This document shows, piece by piece, positions 48,401 through 54,400 of a stretch of DNA of 64,000 nt. The notes below the pieces were generated by a model. The model saw only the letters and a list, made by a program, of their open reading frames with translations. It made no database searches and was not told the origin of the DNA. The stretch is from Prorocentrum cordatum (Eukaryota; Sar; Dinophyceae; Prorocentrales; Prorocentraceae), in contig CAUYUJ010020278.1 of the NCBI GenBank assembly GCA_963575745.1, positions 1 through 64,000 of the forward strand, given 5' to 3'. Each line of letters starts with the position of its first letter. Position 1 is the first letter of the stretch. The position numbers and the translations under genes were made by a program.

Positions 48401-51400
48401 GAGAAGGGGGCCCCCGCGTGCCCTCTCGCTGCGCGTGCGCTCCAGGGGGGCCTCCCTGGGCCCCGCGGGACCGAGGAGGAGGAGGAGGAGGAGGAGGAGG
48501 AGGAGGAGGAGGAGGAGGAGGAGGAGGAGGAGGAGGAGGGAGGGAGGGAGGGAGGGAGGGAGGGAGGAGGGAGGGAGGGAGGGAGGGAGGGAGGAGGGAG
48601 GGAGGGATGGGGGCGTGCAGAGCGACCCTGGATATAAATATAAACCAGTCGGGGGGCGCAGCCCGGGTGTCCCCCACCTGCTTGGATCACCGCGGCGGTT
48701 TGCGAAGCGAATGCGGGGGCTTGCTGGTGGATGCCCAGACCCCCGACGTCATGATCGGGTGAAGAGAACTATGCACATGCACCGATCCTGGCAAGGCCCA
48801 TCCTTGACCCAGGATCGGTGCGTATTCCTTCCTGGCCAATGAAGGAGGGCGTATGCACCGATCCTGGGCTCAGGATGGGCCTGGCCAGAACCGGTGTATG
48901 TGCATAGTTCTTTTTCCTCTATCATGACTTTTTCAGAACGTCGACCCCCCAGAGGTCTCGACCCGCTGCCCTGGGGACCCGTTTCTCGTCCAGTTTCGTT
49001 TTTGACGGTCCCGAGGACCGGTGAGGGCCCCCAGAGGCCGAACACAGCGAGCAGCCTCCCGTCGTGATTTCGTTCATGACGCGAGGGGGGCTGGGCACCA
49101 AGGTGGTTTGTAGATGGCCCAGCCCAGCTGAGAAGTTTGCTGCAGGTGCCCCGAATGGCCCAGCGGGGGTGAGGATCCCGGCCACGTGGGCTCCGCCCAC
49201 TCGGCGGAGTTGTCGAGCCTACCCAAGCCACTTGGAGCACGTGTGAGTCACTTGTGAGCCAGGTTGGGCCTGATGTCAGCCGCCTTGGCACCCACTTGCA
49301 AGCCCCTGCCCGCCCAGCAATCTCCGCAGTGATCCACGCAGAGATCCGACGCTCCGACAACCCTCGGGGCGGGCGGTGCTTGGCCGTTTGTTCGGCCCAC
49401 TGGGGCCCGTGTCGCCTGGCCTCGGGAGCTTTCGGAAAAGACTCGGGACGCGAGACCGGCCCCAGCGAGGTGGTCCGGACCTCCCGGGGTCCACGCATCG
49501 AAAAACATGGGAGCAGCTGGATACCTCTCGGCAGGCAGTCTCGGGAGCGCTCCCTGGATACGTTCTCAGAGCGCCCTGGAGCGCTCTGGAGAGCAGCCGC
49601 GGCCCCCGATGCCTCTTCCCAGAGCCTGCCAGCTCTCAGGGGATTCTCGAGTCATGCTGGTCCACTCTCGTCCCGATCTTGGCTGCTTCTTGTTCCAGCA
49701 ACCCGTGCCCCTGACGTTGTGGTGTTCGCACCAATGTCGACCCCTGTAGCCCCGACGCAGCAGGCATGACCCACTCCCCGCAAGTCCCGACCCGTTCCCC
49801 TGAGCCGTATTTTGACAAAAACAGTCAAGAACCGTCCGTCGTAATTTTTGTCCACGGCTGGGAGAGGAAAAGACGGCATAAGCATAAACATTCGGCGCTC
49901 CGCGTAGATTTCTTGGATCGGCCCTGCACCCCCCTCCCTGGCGCGCGGAGCGCGCCAGAGGCGCCGCTTGGGGGGCTCCAGCGCCGATCTAGGACATCCG
50001 CGCGGAGCGTCGATGGTTTGTATGTACGCAGTGCTTGTCCTAACGCTAAATCGGGCACGTCCCTCTAAAGGAGGAGTAGTCAGTGAATAGTAGAAACATA
50101 GTCTGGGGACGATTGGTCGACCATTTTGAACATCTTTGAGTATTTCTGTTTATTCCGTTCTTCCACAATGCGCCTGTAGAAGGACATGCCCGACCTAATT
50201 CTAACAACGCGAGGGAGTCGGGGCACCCTTCATTGAGAACAGAAGGACCCCTAACCTCAACAGCACGTTGAAGACGTGGCCTCACTGAGGTCTCCGTCTT
50301 CTCATTCGGGATAATATATTATATATATATGGGCGGCTTGGCCCGGCACATCTGCAGAAAGGACCCTCCATCCCTGATATTTCTGGCCCTCCTAACTTTG
50401 GTCCCCTCCCAAAGGGTCAGGAGTCCTTTTTTGGTTCATCAACCCTGCCTCCCCTCCGGCCACGCCTGCGCGTCGCCACGGTCGGCCGCTCTGCGCCGCG
50501 GAAGTCCCATAGGCCAGGTCTCCCTCGGCTCGGCGGCCGTCGCGGCGCTGAGCGCGCTTCGCTGCAGCAAGGGAGCCAGCTTCCTCTCTCCCTCTCTCCC
50601 TCCCTCCCCCCTCCTCCTCCGCCTCCCTCTCCCTCCTCCTCCTCCCCCCTCCTCCTCCCCCTCCTCCCCCTCCTCCTCCTCCTCCTCCTTCTCCTCCTCC
50701 TCCCCCTCCTCCTCCTCATCCTCCTCTTTTCCTCCTCTTCCTCCTCCTCCTCCTCCTGTTCTTCTCCTCCTCCTCCTCCTCACTCCGTGCCCTCCTCCCT
50801 GGATCTCCTCCTCCTCCTCCTCCTCCTTCTCCTCGGTGCTCTTCGTCCTCCTCCCCGCACCTCCTTCGCCTCCTCCCTGGTTCTCCTCCTCCCCCGTGGC
50901 GGTAATCCTCGACCTCCGCCCCCCCACCCCCCACACCCCCACACCCCAATCCTCTCTTCTCTACCTCTGCTTCTTGCTCATGGCCTCTTCCTCCTCTTCC
51001 TTCACCCTTGTCTCCTCTCTCCCTCCTCCCGCTTCTTGTGCCGGTGGCGTCTTCCCTCCGGCCTGCGGGGCGTGCCCTCGGATGACGTTGTGCTCTTCCC
51101 GTGCGAGGCCAGCAGAGTCTGCCCTCGGATGACGTTGTGCTATTCCCGTGCGAGGCCAGTAGGGTGCAAAACATATTGCCTGCGCAGCATCGGTCGCCAG
51201 GGACGCAGGCTGGTTCAGAGGGACGCAGGCTGGCTTCGCAGGGACGGAGGAGGAGGAAAAGGAGGAGGAGGAGGAGGAGGAGGAGGAGGAGGAGGAGGAT
51301 AAAGAGGCACGGGGCAGGAGGACAGGGGGAGAGGAGGGGGGAGTAGGGGGGAGGAGAAGTGGAGGGACAGGAAGGGTGGAGGAGGAGGTGCAGGAGCAGG

Positions 51401-54400
51401 GGGAGGCATATGGGGAAGAAGGGGGAGGGAGGGAGAGCAGGTGGAGGCGGGGCAGGAGACGGCACGACGATGGGCGTGGAAGGGAGGAGGAGGAGGAGGA
51501 GGAGGAGGAGGAGGAGGAGGAGGAGGAGGGATTAGGAAGAGGATTAGGGAGGTGTGTGAAGAGATGGTTGCGCAGCAGGAAGGGCGAGGAGGAGGAGGAT
51601 CAGCAGGAGGGGGTTCAGGGTCCAGACCAGAGCCAGATGATCAAACCCCTGTTCTCCTCATGTGCGCAGCAGTTCGTTCATTGGGCAACCTCGGTCATTG
51701 TGCAGACTCAAAGAACCGTCGCGAAGGAACACACCCTGTGGTAGTGCTGGCGCCTGGTTCTGTTGCACAGGTCTCCTGCCAGCGGCCTCACAGAAGGTCT
51801 CCGTAGGTCCGCCGGAGGCGCCGAGCAGGCGACGGTACGACGTCTGTCTGAGACGCCCAGGATCCCTACAGGCCTCGTAAAGATAGCTAGCACGCATGCC
51901 ACACTCATCGGTCAACGCCTCCCCCTCCCCCCAGTGTTCAGAGCCGGCGGTGGGTCTGATGAGCTGCACTTCGACCACAGTCTCCCCCCGCGCGTGCCAA
52001 CTTCGAGTTTGGGGGGAGCGAGGGGGGGGTGTCCGCTAAGAGGGAACGAAGACTGGCATGAGCATTAACAACTCGTAGGCCCGCGCGGAGTTCTCGGACC
52101 CGCGCTGGACCCCCCCCGCCCCTGGCGCGCGCCAGGGGCGGCGCCGGGGGCGGCGCCGAAGAGGCGCCCGCCCGGGGGGCGGCCCACCCTCGGTGCGAGA
52201 GTCCGCGCGGAGCTCCAGGCGTTTTTTGGTATGCTTTATATGGCATTCCTCCCTCCCCCCAGCTCGTTGCTTCCCCCAGCTCGTTGCTTCCCCCAGCTTT
52301 TTTGGCATGCTCGTGTCATTCCTCCCTCCCCCCAGCTCGTTGCTTCCCCCAGCTCGTTGCTTCCCCCAGCTTTTTTGGCATGCTCATATGTCATTCCTCC
52401 CTCCCCCCAGCTCGTTGCCTTCCCCCCCCCCTGCCGCAGCTCTGAGCGCTCGCGGTGCCCCCGCGGCGCGCGCGGAGAGCGCTCGAGGCGGGGCCCCGTC
52501 CCGGAGGCAGCGAGGGGGGCCCGGCGGCGCCGCTTCGGCGGGTATGGGTGGCGGAGGGCCAGCGCGGGCCCGCCGCAGAGGGCAGAGCAGAAGCGGTGTC
52601 GGCTCCGACGGCGGCAGCCCGCGGCAGCAAAAGTTGCCCGCCCCACCGGCAGAGAGACCCCTGGCGCGCAAGGCCAGAACCCTGATGCGCAAGGCCAACA
52701 CTTCAGTCGGGCCTGTCCCTCTACAGGAGGAGTTTCCAAACATAGTCAAACGTATTCAGGGGAGGTCTTTCTGCTAGCCTTGAATATGTTTGACTATGTT
52801 TCATTTTTCCTTCAAAATCCGCCTGTAGGAGGGCATGCGCGACCCAAGCCAATACCCGAGCGCGCAAGGCCAACAAACAAATTTCACAGGCCAAACAGAG
52901 CGTTTTGGCCTGTGGAGCTTCTTCTCGGCCTTGCGCGTTGCAGCCGATTATTTTGGATTGAGTCGACCCGCATGGCAAGGATGGGCAACCTTCCTAAGGA
53001 TACCCTTGCATCCTTGCCTCCTCGGTCCATACTTGGCCACTTCCGTCGGCCGCGCCCCGCTCGAGAAGCTTCGACATGGGCATCCAAGGCCCTTGCAGCC
53101 TTTTCGCGCATCCTTATGATACGGGCCGACTGCAACTGCTTCGGTACGCCCGTTTTGAACCGCATCACGTGCCATGCTCAAAACGTCCGTTTCAATCCGG
53201 TGCGTGTTGATTCCGCGCATGGGCCCACGTTTCGGGCGAACGCATTTCGTCAGACCTTCGTTTCCAGCCCGCGTGTGGAGCTCCGTATCGATACGCTACG
53301 TGTCGCGTGTTGCGCACCGGGGCAGCTGAGTTTGGGACTCAGGGTTCTTTGTAGCGGACCGCATATCTCGCCGACTCCATCGAATTCGAGAGCGCACCAC
53401 TGCGACCCATGCGCCGCGCACCCTGCAGCGAGTCCACGGGTCGCACGGCACTGCCGCCCCGCCGAGGGGTACGGTGCCATCTTCTTCGACGAGTTCCACG
53501 AGCGAAACCTCGATTCCGACTTGAGGAGCTCCTTTTGCCATGACGTGATGCTTGGTTGTAGCGCGGCTGCGCTTGCCCTCTCCTCCTCCTCTCCTCCTCC
53601 TCCTCCTCCTCCTCATGTCGCCCTTGTCGTCGTCGTCAGCACACCCACCCTCTGGCCTCATGCGTAGCAGAAACCCGAATCGCAGACACGAGCTGGATCC
53701 ATAGTTTTTTCTGATTGGGGCGATGGAAGAGGTCCACGAAAGGGATGGCCTTGTCGTGAGGTGTCCGCGTTGCTCGTCGCCTCGTCGCCGTCGTCGTCGT
53801 CGAGAGGATGAGGAGCAGGCGGAGGAGCAGCACCAGAACCAGCACCAGCACCAGCAGAAGCATTAGGAGCAGCAGCAGGAGGAGGAACGTGAGCAGGAGG
53901 AGGAGGAGGAGGAGGAGGAGGAGGACCAGTGGAAGCCCAAGAGTCATCAACGATGATGGAATAAGCCCTCCCTCCAAGCTTCTTTTTCATAGGCCCCTAC
54001 AACGGTTCATTTCCACTGTGGGAACTGCCTCGTTGGAAGACAACCGTTTGAATGCCCTTAAGCATGCCAAGACAGTGTTCTCGGGATTCCAACGCCACGG
54101 ATCAACCTGACTGTTGCGTCTTGGCGATCTTGACTCGTGCCAGAACGCCATTCCTGAGACTTCAACACAGCGAACCAACGTAACTGTTGCACCCTCAGAA
54201 TCCTGACTCCTTCCAGAGAGCACCGTTTTTGTACGCTGATCATGGGAGGTCGCGAAACTCTTGTAAGTCTTCAAGGCGAATCTGCGCGGCGCTAAGGCGA
54301 GAGCCACATTTTGAAAAGGAACCGCCCTCAATCCGTGAAACTCTTCAAAATTTTAGACAGCGAATGTGCGACGCGCTAAGGCGAGACCCACATTTTGAAA

